DNA from: Streptomyces sp. NBC_00464
Lineage (GTDB): Bacteria; Actinomycetota; Actinomycetes; Streptomycetales; Streptomycetaceae
Direction: 5' to 3'
Length of the DNA: 64,000 nt
Assembly: GCF_036013915.1 (NCBI RefSeq)
Contig: NZ_CP107899.1
Coordinates: 3,658,001-3,722,000 of the forward strand
The notes beneath the pieces were generated by a model. The model searched no databases. It was not told where the DNA came from and saw only the letters and a list, made by a program, of their open reading frames with translations. The position numbers and the translations under genes were made by a program. Below are positions 19,476-27,811 of this stretch, piece after piece (within the stretch, counting starts at the first letter, position 1; the number at the start of each line of letters is the position of its first letter).

Positions 19476-19955
19476 ATGACCGAACGTCCTGTGGTCAAGC
19501 GCACCGCACGCGCCGTCCTGCTCGATGGCAACGACCTCATCCTCATCAAGCGCACCAAGCCGGGGGTGGACCCGTACTGGCTCACGCCGGGTGGCGGGGT
19601 CGAGCGCGAGGACGCCACCGTCGTCGAGGCCCTGCACCGCGAGTTGGACGAGGAGCTCGGCGCCAAGGTCACCGATGTGGTGCCCTGCTTCGTCGACACC
19701 GTGGAACACATCGAGGGCGGCGGGGTGAAGGGCGTCAAGGTCCAGCACTTCTTCGTCTGCCGACTCGAATCGATGGACCTGTCCCTGCGTCACGGCCCCG
19801 AGATCGACGACCCCTGCGGGGAGTACGACGTCGTACGCGTGCCGTTCAGCAGGGTCGGGATCGCTGCCGTTCACCTCGTACCGCTGTCACTGCGGCACTA
19901 CCTGGACGGCAATATCGAGGGTGTCCGCGCAATGCACGCGCCCGACCTGGGCTGA
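19476..19955 (+). CDS. NUDIX hydrolase
   Basis: A 159-residue NUDIX-fold protein. The box is GGGVEREDATVVEALHRELD followed by EELGA (residues about 36-60). The core REUxEExGU is intact, which binds the metal, while the more variable first Glu is Ala. It would cleave a nucleoside diphosphate derivative; the substrate is unknown. Confidence 0.87.
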   Translation: MTERPVVKRTARAVLLDGNDLILIKRTKPGVDPYWLTPGGGVEREDATVVEALHRELDEELGAKVTDVVPCFVDTVEHIEGGGVKGVKVQHFFVCRLESMDLSLRHGPEIDDPCGEYDVVRVPFSRVGIAAVHLVPLSLRHYLDGNIEGVRAMHAPDLG

Positions 19956-20106
19956 TTCGCGAAAGCGTTGCGACTCGCGGCGGCCCCTCCTTCCGGCGGC
20001 TGCGGGCCGGTTCTGCGGGGGCGGCCGCTCACCTTTCGGGCGGACGGGCCTGCTTCCAAGCCCTCCGTACGCCGAAGCAAGTACGTGGGGATACTCCCCT
20101 CGGCAG

Positions 20107-20670
20107 ATGACCCGCCACCCGGCCCGCTGCACCGTGTTTCACGTGAAACCACTCAAGCGCCGCGCTCGCAGAAGCCTCCTCGTCGCCCATGTATCGGTAT
20201 CCGTCAGCTGGCTCGGCCTCACCGTCGGTCTGCTGGCGCTCGGCATCACCGCTTTCACGACCGGCGATCCGGTCACGGCGCAGGCCGCCACCCGGGCCAT
20301 GAAGATCTTCGGTGACTGGCTTGTCGTCCCGGTCGCGCTGACTGCCCTGCTCAGCGGCCTGATCCTGTCACTCGGCACCCCATGGGGACTGGCCAGACAT
20401 CGCTGGGTCTGGGTGAAGTTCTGGCTCACCCTGGTCACCACGGGACTGTCGGTCTTCTCGTTGCGCCCCGGCATCAACGAAGCCGCGGAACGCGGGGCTG
20501 TCGACATCAGCCTCGTCGTAGCTCCTTCGGTGGCCACCGCGACCTATCTGTTCATCACCGCGATCTCCGTACTGAAGCCCTGGGGGCCCACCCGGCGCGG
20601 CCGGCGGCTGCGTGTCTCGGACAGATCCGTTAAAACGGTGGACGAGCGATCACTGCGTCGGACAGCCTGA
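20107..20670 (+). CDS. DUF2269-like membrane protein
   Basis: A protein of up to 187 residues with four hydrophobic helices (about 24-48, 66-90, 102-122, 136-157), resembling the DUF2269 integral membrane family of unknown function. The start is uncertain: ATG 20107, or GTG 20134/20143, which lie in a parS site (V-F-H-V-K-P). No good ribosome-binding site precedes any of them. It ends 5 bp before the acetyltransferase gene, so the two are probably co-transcribed. Confidence 0.75.
   Translation: MTRHPARCTVFHVKPLKRRARRSLLVAHVSVSVSWLGLTVGLLALGITAFTTGDPVTAQAATRAMKIFGDWLVVPVALTALLSGLILSLGTPWGLARHRWVWVKFWLTLVTTGLSVFSLRPGINEAAERGAVDISLVVAPSVATATYLFITAISVLKPWGPTRRGRRLRVSDRSVKTVDERSLRRTA
20136..20149. 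other. parS: parS site at the start of the DUF2269-like gene
   Basis: Perfect GTTTCACGTGAAAC. In the frame of the membrane-protein gene it reads GTG TTT CAC GTG AAA, and it may supply that gene's start codon. Confidence 0.93.
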
Positions 20671-20675
20671 CCCCT

Positions 20676-21584
20676 ATGCCCAGCTCATTGCCCCGCCCGC
20701 TCGCCGACCTACCCGTCCGGCGTCTCACCCGGGACGATCTGGTCCCGTGCGCCGATCTCAGTGAGGACCGCGGCTGGCCCCGCGATGAGCACCGGTGGGG
20801 ACTGCTCCTCACCGCGGGGACGGCCTACGGCATCGACGACCCCGAGGGCAAGGGTCTGATGGCGACCTGCGTGGTGACCTCGTACGGTCCGGACATGGCC
20901 GCCATCGGCATGCTTCTGGTCGCCGGGCGCTACAGCCGCCAGGGGGTCGCGCGGCACCTGATGCATCGGGTGATCGACTCGACCGGGGGCGCTCCCCTCA
21001 GCCTCTATGCGACGCCGGCAGGCCAGCCGCTCTACGAGGAGCTCGGGTTCAGAGCGGTGGGCCGGACCCAGCGGGTGAGCGGGCACCTCAGGCCGGCTGC
21101 GGAGCCGGGCAGCAGCGCAACGGGGGCTCTCCCGGGCCCGGCCGCCGATGCGGGCCCGACGGTCCGCCCTGCCACGGCGGGGGATCTGCCGGCCTTGCTG
21201 CGCCTGGACTCGGAGGTTGTCGGTCTCGACCGGATGCAGCTCCTGGCCCGCCTCCCTGCCTTCGCCGACCATCTGCGGGTGGCCGAGGACGGCGGGGAGC
21301 TCGTCGGGTACGCCGCGCTGTGGCCCAGCTCGGACAACCATGTGGTCGGGCCGTTGATCGCGCGGGACACCGCCACGGCGAAGCTGCTTGTCGTCTCGCT
21401 CGCCGGGGCGACGGACCGGCCGTTGCGCGCGGACATCGACGCCCGTCACGAAGAGCTGCTGACCTGGTTCGGTGCGTGTGGCCTGGAGCCCGGCTCGGCG
21501 ACCACGGTCATGCGACTCGGGAACCCGTCACCGCAGGGTGACTGGACACGGAGCTTCGCGCCGCTGAGCGTGGCGACGGGCTGA
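20676..21584 (+). CDS. GNAT-family acetyltransferase, two-domain
   Basis: A 302-residue protein. The N-terminal GNAT domain (about 12-140) shows the acetyl-CoA loop as GRYSRQGVARHLM and the closing motif LYEELGFRAVGR. After an Ala/Pro linker (140-165) a second, shorter domain (LDSEVVGLDRMQLLARLP...) resembles the C-terminal Acetyltransf_18 domain. The acceptor substrate is unknown. It is probably coupled to the upstream membrane-protein gene. Confidence 0.85.
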   Translation: MPSSLPRPLADLPVRRLTRDDLVPCADLSEDRGWPRDEHRWGLLLTAGTAYGIDDPEGKGLMATCVVTSYGPDMAAIGMLLVAGRYSRQGVARHLMHRVIDSTGGAPLSLYATPAGQPLYEELGFRAVGRTQRVSGHLRPAAEPGSSATGALPGPAADAGPTVRPATAGDLPALLRLDSEVVGLDRMQLLARLPAFADHLRVAEDGGELVGYAALWPSSDNHVVGPLIARDTATAKLLVVSLAGATDRPLRADIDARHEELLTWFGACGLEPGSATTVMRLGNPSPQGDWTRSFAPLSVATG

Positions 21585-21667
21585 CGCCTGCCAGGTCCGT
21601 TCGAACCACCGGGATCGCTCCCCGGTTCGGTACCAGCGAATCGCCTTGGTCCAGGGCAGGTGAGACC

Positions 21668-22093
21668 TCAGACGAGGCCGGCCACAGCAGCGGTCGCGAA
21701 CCCGTGGTCCTGCTCGGGCGCACCGCCACCGACCCCGACGGCGCCGATCAGCCTGCCGTCGCGGTGGACCGGGACACCGCCGGCGATGAAGAGCAGCGGG
21801 CGGTCCAGCGCGGTCGGCAGGGTGTGGAAGAGTCCGCCCGGCTGGACCGCCTCGACGAGGTCGGCCGTGGGGGCGTCGAGCTGGAGCGCCGTGTACGCCT
21901 TGCGGGTGCTGGTCTCGCCGGCGATGAGAACGGCCCGGTCGTCGCGGCGGAAAGCCAGCAGGTGGCCTCCCGCGTCCAGGACGGTAACGGCTGCCGCAAC
22001 GCCTGCGGCCTCGGCGGCCGTACGTGCCGCGTGGATCAGCGCCTCCGCGTCCTGGGTGGTCAGCGGGGCAACGGCGGCGGTGAGCGTGGTCAT
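21668..22093 (-). CDS. GlcG/HbpS-family heme-binding-like protein
   Basis: A 141-residue protein of the GlcG/HbpS (DUF336) family, with the conserved core VTVLDAGGHLLAFRRDD, KAYTALQL and GVGVGGGAPEQDH. Secreted HbpS binds heme in some streptomycetes, but this copy has no signal peptide and no SenS/SenR two-component genes next to it. It follows the MFS exporter gene by 49 bp on the same strand, so they are likely an operon. Confidence 0.85.
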   Translation of the reverse strand: MTTLTAAVAPLTTQDAEALIHAARTAAEAAGVAAAVTVLDAGGHLLAFRRDDRAVLIAGETSTRKAYTALQLDAPTADLVEAVQPGGLFHTLPTALDRPLLFIAGGVPVHRDGRLIGAVGVGGGAPEQDHGFATAAVAGLV

Positions 22094-22142
22094 GGGGGGG
22101 CTCCTTGGTGTGGTGCGGTGATGGGGGTGGGGATACGGGTGG

Positions 22143-23357
22143 TCAGTGCCGGGCGGCCGCGGGTACGGCGGCCGGCTCCGGGATGTGGGCGGTCACGAGG
22201 CGATTTCGGGTGGTCGTGCGGCGCTCCAGGTTGCTGGAGACGAAGGCAAGCACCAGTGCGGAGGCGGCGAGCACCGCACCGACCCAGTTGGGTGCGGTGT
22301 AACCGAGACCGGCCGCGATGACGATGCCGCCGAGCCATGCGGACAGGGCGTTCCCGAGGTTGAAGGCGCCGATGTTCACCGCGGAGGCGAGAGTGGGGGC
22401 GCCGGCCGCTTGGTCGAGCACCCGCTTTTGCAGCGGGGGCACGGTCGCGAAGCCCAGGCCACCGATCAGAAAGATGGTGACGGCTGCCGCGACCTGGTTG
22501 TGGGCGGTCAGCGTGAACAGCGCCAGGACGGTGGCGAGGCCGCCCAGCGACACGTACAACAGGGGCATCAGGTGGCGGTCGGCGAACTTGCCGCCGAGCA
22601 GGTTGCCTCCGACCATGCCAAGGCCGAAGAGCACCAGCAGCCAGGTGACGGAGGAGGCCGAGTAGCCGGCGATCTCCGTCATCATCGGCGTGATGTACGT
22701 GATCGCGGCAAAGACCCCACCGAAGCCCAGCACGGTCATCGCCATGGCGAGCAGTACCTGCACGTTGCGGAAGGCGGCGAGCTCGTGGCGGAGCCTGACG
22801 CCTTCGGGGCGGGGCTGGTCGGGAACAAGCCGGGCCACACCGAGCAGGCCGATGACACCGAGGGCGGCGACAACGAAGAACGTGCTCCGCCAGCCGACGC
22901 TCTGACCGATGTAGGTCCCCAGCGGCACACCGATGACGTTGGCGACGGTGAGCCCCGTGAACATCATGGCGATCGCGCCGGCCTTCTTGTGCGGGGCGAC
23001 CAGATCGGCTGCCACCACCGATCCGATGCCGAAGAAGGCGCCGTGGGCGAGCGAAGCGATCACCCGGCCCGCGAGCATCACTCCGAAGACGGGGGCGGTC
23101 GCGGAGACCACATTGCCGATGACGAACAGTGCCATCAGGATCATCAGCATGCGCTTGCGGCTGACCCTGGTGCCGAGGAGGGTCATCAGCGGGGCTCCGA
23201 TGACGACACCGAGCGCGTAGCCGGTGACGAGGAAGCCTGCGGTCGGGATCGAGACCTGGAAGTCCGCAGCCACCTCGGGGAGCAGCCCTATGATCACGAA
23301 CTCGGTCGTTCCGATACCGAATGCCCCGATGGCGAGGGCGAGGAGCGCGAGCGGCAT
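22143..23357 (-). CDS. MFS transporter, DHA1/AraJ-like exporter
   Basis: A 404-residue protein with 12 predicted helices. It begins MPLALLALAIGAFGIGTTEF and carries the MFS motif A-like loop GTRVSRKRMLM (about 61-71) and the motif C-like region near 140-155, typical of DHA1 drug exporters. ATG 23357 follows GGAAGG. It is divergent from a MarR regulator, with tandem repeats in the spacer, so efflux is probably de-repressed by an inducer. Confidence 0.9.
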   Translation of the reverse strand: MPLALLALAIGAFGIGTTEFVIIGLLPEVAADFQVSIPTAGFLVTGYALGVVIGAPLMTLLGTRVSRKRMLMILMALFVIGNVVSATAPVFGVMLAGRVIASLAHGAFFGIGSVVAADLVAPHKKAGAIAMMFTGLTVANVIGVPLGTYIGQSVGWRSTFFVVAALGVIGLLGVARLVPDQPRPEGVRLRHELAAFRNVQVLLAMAMTVLGFGGVFAAITYITPMMTEIAGYSASSVTWLLVLFGLGMVGGNLLGGKFADRHLMPLLYVSLGGLATVLALFTLTAHNQVAAAVTIFLIGGLGFATVPPLQKRVLDQAAGAPTLASAVNIGAFNLGNALSAWLGGIVIAAGLGYTAPNWVGAVLAASALVLAFVSSNLERRTTTRNRLVTAHIPEPAAVPAAARH

Positions 23358-23407
23358 GGGTTTCACCTTCCCTGGAGATTGCGTCTGCGCCTTACGAGCG
23401 TCCACAA

Positions 23408-23441
23408 TAATTGCAGGCGCGGGCTAATTGCAAGCGCGGGC
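23408..23441. promoter_or_regulatory. Tandem 17-bp repeats in the MFS/MarR divergent promoter
   Basis: Two adjacent 17-bp copies, TAATTGCAGGCGCGGGC (23408-23424) and TAATTGCAAGCGCGGGC (23425-23441), differ at one base; a partial third (TATTGCGCCC) follows. They lie between the divergent MFS and MarR genes and are good candidates for the MarR operator. Function is inferred. Confidence 0.65.
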
Positions 23442-23497
23442 TATTGCGCCCGTCGCCTATCCTGGACGCAAGCAACTCCGGCACGGAGGAGAGACCC

Positions 23498-23956
23498 ATG
23501 ACAGCGACGGACCCGGCCCTGACCGCCCTTTCCCAGGGCTGGTGCGCGCTCTCCCTGCTCCACGGGAAGATCGAGGCCCATATCGAGCGGGCCCTGCAGA
23601 CCGGGCACGGCCTCAGCGTGCGGGAGTACTCCCTGCTGGACGTCCTGAGCCGACAGCACAACGGACCGGGCGGACACCTGCAGATGAAGCAGGTGTCCGA
23701 CGCCGTCGTGCTCAGCCAGAGCGCCACCACTCGCCTGGTCACCCGCCTCGAGGACCGTGGCCTGCTGACCCGGTATCTCTGCGACACCGACCGAAGGGGC
23801 ATCTACACCGATGTCACCGAAGCCGGCCTCACGCTGCTCTCCGAGGCCCGGCCGACCAATGACACCGCGCTGCGGGCCGCGCTGGACGAGGCCGCCAAGA
23901 ATCCCGAACTGGCCCCGCTCGTCCGGACGGTCGAGGAGCTGAAGGTTCCCGCATAG
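23498..23956 (+). CDS. MarR-family transcriptional regulator
   Basis: A 152-residue MarR protein. The winged helix is visible as VREYSLLDVLSRQ, MKQVSDAVVLSQSATTRLV and RLEDRGLLTRYLCDTDRRGIYTDVTEAG (about 40-115). ATG 23498 follows GGAGGAGAG. It is divergent from the MFS exporter, the standard layout for a MarR repressor and its efflux pump. Confidence 0.92.
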   Translation: MTATDPALTALSQGWCALSLLHGKIEAHIERALQTGHGLSVREYSLLDVLSRQHNGPGGHLQMKQVSDAVVLSQSATTRLVTRLEDRGLLTRYLCDTDRRGIYTDVTEAGLTLLSEARPTNDTALRAALDEAAKNPELAPLVRTVEELKVPA

Positions 23957-23994
23957 AGAGCCCCGCCACAGGGTCGCGGCGTAGGCTGCCGATC

Positions 23995-24447
23995 ATGAGC
24001 GATCCGGAAATCCGTCCTGCGGCCGTCGGTGATCTCTCCGAGATCGTGGCCATGCTCGCCGACGATCCGCTGGGCGCCCGACGCGAGTCGCCGGACGATC
24101 TCGCCCCCTATCTCGCGGCGTTCCGCCGGCTGGCCGACGACCCCCATCAGCATGTGATGGTCGCCGTACGCGCGGACCGCATCGTCGGGACGCTCCAGCT
24201 GACCGTGATCCCCGGGCTCTCCAGGCGCGGCTCGACCCGGTCGGTGATCGAGGGCGTCCGCGTCCACGCGGACGAGCGCGGCAGCGGTCTCGGTACCCAG
24301 CTGATCCAGTGGGCTGTGGATGAATCACGGCGGCAGCAATGCCAGTTGGTCCAGCTGACGTCCGATGCCACTCGGACCGACGCCCATCGCTTCTATGAAC
24401 GGCTCGGCTTCGTGGCCAGCCATGTGGGCTTCAAGCTCGCGCTGTGA
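23995..24447 (+). CDS. GNAT-family N-acetyltransferase
   Basis: A 150-residue single-domain GNAT protein. The acetyl-CoA-binding motif is VRVHADERGSGLGTQLIQWA (about 86-105), followed by DAHRFYERLGFVASHVGFK. The acceptor is unknown. It starts 38 bp after the MarR gene and may share its transcript. Confidence 0.9.
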   Translation: MSDPEIRPAAVGDLSEIVAMLADDPLGARRESPDDLAPYLAAFRRLADDPHQHVMVAVRADRIVGTLQLTVIPGLSRRGSTRSVIEGVRVHADERGSGLGTQLIQWAVDESRRQQCQLVQLTSDATRTDAHRFYERLGFVASHVGFKLAL

Positions 24448-24505
24448 CCGTGGCCCGGCATCCACTCGCCCTCTGACCGCCGCCCGGCATCCAAGGGAGT
24501 CGACT

Positions 24506-25669
24506 GTGCACCGCATCAACGACGAACAGCGCCGCATCAGGATCGGCCGCCGCCACCTCCTGGCCCCCTCGGTGCGGTCGGAGTCCCCCGTCTCCGTGGC
24601 CGACGCCGTCGTCGCCCTGCACGCCACCGACGCGGCCACCGTCTTTCTCTCCGCCTGCGCACGTCTCCGGGTGCCGGACGTAGCCGCCGTGGAGCAGCAC
24701 CTCTACGAAGACGTCTCACTGGTTCGGCTGCTCTCCATGCGCAACACCCTCTTCGTCATGTCGCAGGAGATGGCCCCACGGGTCGAGGCGTCGAATGCGC
24801 GCGCTGTCGCCGCCAAGGAACGCCGGACCCTCCTCAAACACCTGGCGGAGGACGGCAACGGGCTCGACGACCAGTGGCTGACCGGCACCGAGGAGTCCGT
24901 CCTCGCGGCCCTGGCCACCCGGGGTTCCGCCACCGGCAGCGAGCTCTCCACCGCCGTACCCGCCCTGCGCACCAAGATCACGCTCTTCCCCGGAAAGAAG
25001 CAGGAAGCCGTACAGGGCGTGGCCTCACGGGTCATCCGCGTGCTGGCAGCCGAAGGACGGATCCGCCGCGACCGGCCACGGGGGTCCTGGACCTCCAGCC
25101 AGTTCCGCTGGACGGCGTCCGTGTCCCGGCCCGTGCAGGAAACCGACCGGGCCCAGGCGGAGCTGGCCTCGTGCTGGCTCCGTTCCTACGGCCCCGCGTC
25201 CGAGGGGGACCTCAAGTGGTGGACGGGCTGGGGGCTCGGCCAGGTCCGTAGGGCGCTGGCAACCGCGGGGGCGGAAGAAGTACGGCTCGAAAGCGGCGCC
25301 ACGGCCTGGGTCGCGCCACAGGACTACGAACCCGATCCGGCACCCGAGCCCTGGGCCGCCCTGCTGCCCGCGCTCGACCCGAGCGCCATGGGGTGGGCCG
25401 ATCGCGGCTTCCACCTCCCCGCCGAGCACCGGGCAGCGCTCTTCGACCGTTCCGGCAACGTCGGCCCTACCGTGTGGTGGAACGGTCGGATCGTGGGCGG
25501 GTGGGCTCTGCGTGGCGACGGGGAACCGGTCTGGCGGCTTCTCAGCGACGCCGGCCGGGATGCCGCCGCCGCCATCGAGACAGAGGCTTCTCGGCTTGCC
25601 GGCTGGGTGGGCGAGGCGCGGATCACACCGCGCTTCCGCACGCCGCTGGAAAGGGAGTTGATGGCCTGA
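24506..25669 (+). CDS. HTH_42 winged-helix protein, AlkZ-like DNA glycosylase family
   Basis: A 387-residue protein of the winged-helix HTH_42 family, whose characterised members (AlkZ, YcaQ) are DNA glycosylases that remove bulky alkyl or crosslinked bases. The layout fits: N-terminal R-rich start, VVALHATDAATVFLSACARL (about 36-55), wHTH modules, and a C-terminal wing with WWNGRIVGGWALR. In AlkZ the catalytic segment carries Q-x-Q; the aligned stretch here is H-x-T, so glycosylase activity is doubtful. GTG 24506 follows AAGGGAG. Confidence 0.82.
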   Translation: MHRINDEQRRIRIGRRHLLAPSVRSESPVSVADAVVALHATDAATVFLSACARLRVPDVAAVEQHLYEDVSLVRLLSMRNTLFVMSQEMAPRVEASNARAVAAKERRTLLKHLAEDGNGLDDQWLTGTEESVLAALATRGSATGSELSTAVPALRTKITLFPGKKQEAVQGVASRVIRVLAAEGRIRRDRPRGSWTSSQFRWTASVSRPVQETDRAQAELASCWLRSYGPASEGDLKWWTGWGLGQVRRALATAGAEEVRLESGATAWVAPQDYEPDPAPEPWAALLPALDPSAMGWADRGFHLPAEHRAALFDRSGNVGPTVWWNGRIVGGWALRGDGEPVWRLLSDAGRDAAAAIETEASRLAGWVGEARITPRFRTPLERELMA

Positions 25670-25708
25670 GCGGCCCGCCGCACAGTTTCACGTGAAACGG
25701 GCCGCTCA
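25667..25708 (+). terminator. Hairpin with parS in its loop, after the AlkZ-like gene
   Basis: An 11-bp perfect stem (TGAGCGGCCCG at 25667-25677 and its complement at 25698-25708) includes the stop codon. The 20-bp loop carries almost all of a parS palindrome, which can form its own stem. Confidence 0.65.
25685..25698. other. parS: parS site in a terminator-like hairpin
   Basis: Perfect GTTTCACGTGAAAC between the convergent AlkZ-like and serine-hydrolase genes. Confidence 0.93.
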
Positions 25709-25756
25709 ACTCTCCGAGCTGCTCAACACGCCAGCTCGCTCAACACCCCAGGCGGC

Positions 25757-27139
25757 TCAACTCCCCAGCCCGCGCCATCCGTCCGCGTCCACGCCCCCGG
25801 GAACGGCCGCTGCGGCATCGTACGGCTCACGCGTGAAGACGAACGAACCGAGATCCAGATGGTTCACACTGCCGTCGTCGTTCCGCACAACCCGCAGCGT
25901 CTCCCCCGCGTAGTAGCCGTCCAGCCCGATCCAGGTTCCGTCCGGGCGGGCGGTGAAACGGGCGCCGCGGCCCTGACCGTTCAGGGGCTGCAGCTCCAAG
26001 CCGCGATCGGCTGTCAGCCGCAGGATGTTCGTACGGGTACCCCAGTACCAGGGGCCGGTCAGTGCCAGAAGTTCCGCATCCACCTCGGGCAACGGGCGCC
26101 ACGGCTCAGGGATACGGGGCTCCGACTCGGCGACGATGTCCACGAGTTCGGCAGCCACCTCACCGACCAGCACCCCGGACGTGACGTTGGCGAACGCGAC
26201 AGCGGCCACATCCTCCTCGGCGCAGAACCAGAGCGCCGCCAGGAAGCCGGGAAGCGACCCCGTGTGCCCGATGAGTGTGCGGCCCTTTCTCCGGACCACC
26301 TGCAGGCCCAGACCGTAATGGCCGTCCCAGTCCCCGGGCTCGGACGGAGCCGCCGGCTCCTTCATCTCCGCCACGGACGCGGCCGTGAGCACCCGGTCGT
26401 CTCCCTCGGCAAGGAAGGCGGCGAAGCGGAGAAGGTCGGCGGTGGTGGACCAGAGCTGACCGGCCGGCGCCATCAGCCCGAGATCCTCGGCCGGTTCGGG
26501 CAGCATGACGTCCGCCCACGGATGCACGGCCCAGCCGCCGGCGTGCGGGACCTGGGCCTGCGGGCTCGTACGGTGCATGCCCAGCGGCTCCAGAATCTCG
26601 CTGCGCAGCACCTCGGCCCACGACGCTCCGCGTGCCGCTTCGATCAGTGCTCCGAGCAGCGTGTAGCCCGGGTTTGAATAGTGATGGCGGCGGCCGGGAG
26701 GGTGCATCCTGGTCTGCTCGCCGAGAACGTCCGCAAGGCCGGGACGCAGACTGCCGGGCGTCCGCTCCCACCAAGGTGCGGGCGACTCCGCACCGAGCCC
26801 CGCGCTGTGGCCGAGCAGCTGATGGATGGTGACGTCACCCGCGGCCGTACCGGGCAGATGCTTCTCAAGTGGATCACCCAGGTCCAGCAGGCCCTCGTCC
26901 CTGAGCCGCAGGACCAGCACAGCCGTGAACGTCTTGGTGAGCGAACCGATCCTGAACTGTGTATCAGCATCCGGAGCATGGCCGTCGACGCAGCTTCGGG
27001 AGCCGTTCCAGACGACGTGGCCCTGCCGTTGCACAGCAGCGGCGAAGGAAGGTGAGCGCCCTTCGGTCTGGGCTTCGGCAATGCGGTGCAGCAGGGCGCG
27101 CTGCGTACCCGGGAGCAACTGTTCAGTGGAAGAAGTCAT
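25757..27139 (-). CDS. Serine hydrolase, class C beta-lactamase-like
   Basis: A 460-residue protein of the beta-lactamase/transpeptidase-like superfamily. Catalytic motifs are SLTK (SxxK, in FRIGSLTKTF), YSN (HHYSNPGY) and HTG (IGHTGSLPG). There is no signal peptide, so it is probably cytoplasmic: an esterase or D-aminopeptidase-like enzyme rather than a secreted beta-lactamase. A C-terminal beta-rich domain of about 110 residues follows. ATG 27139 was taken with GGGAGGT upstream; in-frame TTG codons lie just before. It is divergent from an ArsR-type regulator. Confidence 0.87.
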   Translation of the reverse strand: MTSSTEQLLPGTQRALLHRIAEAQTEGRSPSFAAAVQRQGHVVWNGSRSCVDGHAPDADTQFRIGSLTKTFTAVLVLRLRDEGLLDLGDPLEKHLPGTAAGDVTIHQLLGHSAGLGAESPAPWWERTPGSLRPGLADVLGEQTRMHPPGRRHHYSNPGYTLLGALIEAARGASWAEVLRSEILEPLGMHRTSPQAQVPHAGGWAVHPWADVMLPEPAEDLGLMAPAGQLWSTTADLLRFAAFLAEGDDRVLTAASVAEMKEPAAPSEPGDWDGHYGLGLQVVRRKGRTLIGHTGSLPGFLAALWFCAEEDVAAVAFANVTSGVLVGEVAAELVDIVAESEPRIPEPWRPLPEVDAELLALTGPWYWGTRTNILRLTADRGLELQPLNGQGRGARFTARPDGTWIGLDGYYAGETLRVVRNDDGSVNHLDLGSFVFTREPYDAAAAVPGGVDADGWRGLGS

Positions 27140-27238
27140 CGTCAACAACTACCTCCCGAACCGGCGCGGGGCGAGCTCATTTCCGGGTGGCTGTCGCACC
27201 GGACAGTGAGTTTTGGAAGACCTCAAGAAATCCCCTTG

Positions 27239-27268
27239 CCCAATGGTCAAGAATCGTTGACCATTGGG
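27239..27268. promoter_or_regulatory. Operator-like perfect dyad before the ArsR-type gene
   Basis: Perfect 12-bp inverted repeat CCCAATGGTCAA - GAATCG - TTGACCATTGGG, ending 3 bp before the regulator's ATG and 100 bp upstream of the divergent hydrolase. Its position, over the start region, suggests direct autorepression of the ArsR-MFS pair. Confidence 0.8.
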
Positions 27269-27271
27269 GAC

Positions 27272-27811
27272 ATGCCTGCCGACGATCGCCCCGAATCCCT
27301 TCACGTCACCACTGACGCGCAGCTACGCGCCGTCTCCAACCTCACGCGCCACCGGATCATGGCCGTACTCCGCTTCGAGCCGGCGACGATCACGCAGATC
27401 GCCGGGCGGGTGGGCCTCGCGAAGGGGAGTTCCAGCTATCACGTACGGCTGCTCGAACGGGCCGGCCTGGTGAAGGTGGTGCGGACGCGGAAGGTGCGGG
27501 GGGTCACCGAGCGGTACTACGCGATGGCCGCGCAGACAATCGTGCTGCCGGACCCGGGGGCAGGGCAGCCCGATGTGCTGATGCGGCATGCGGTGGCGGA
27601 CCTGGAGTCGGCGCCGGCGGAGAGCGAACGGCACGTACAGATGGCTCATCTGCGGCTCACCCCGGAGCAGTTCGCGGAACTGGGCGCGAGGCTGGAGGCG
27701 CTGGCGGACGAGTACCGGGAGCTGTCCGATCCCTCGCTGCCCGACGTGTCGCTCGCCTTCGCACTGTTCCGGCCGACGCCCCGTAAGCCGGCCGAGGAGG
27801 ATGCCAAGTGA
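27272..27811 (+). CDS. ArsR-type winged-helix regulator
   Basis: A 179-residue protein with an N-terminal ArsR-type HTH (about 18-90: LRAVSNLTRHRIMAVL, TITQIAGRVGLAKGSSSYHVRLLERAGLV). There is no CxC metal motif, so metals are unlikely to be the signal. The C-terminal 90 residues are mostly helical. ATG 27272 lies just after a perfect dyad. Its stop overlaps the GTG of the MFS gene by 4 bp (GTGA), indicating translational coupling. Confidence 0.9.
   Translation: MPADDRPESLHVTTDAQLRAVSNLTRHRIMAVLRFEPATITQIAGRVGLAKGSSSYHVRLLERAGLVKVVRTRKVRGVTERYYAMAAQTIVLPDPGAGQPDVLMRHAVADLESAPAESERHVQMAHLRLTPEQFAELGARLEALADEYRELSDPSLPDVSLAFALFRPTPRKPAEEDAK

Noticed and set aside
25757..27139. Secreted beta-lactamase resistance gene
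   Set aside because: The serine-hydrolase motifs are present but there is no signal peptide, and the C-terminal domain suggests an esterase or peptidase.
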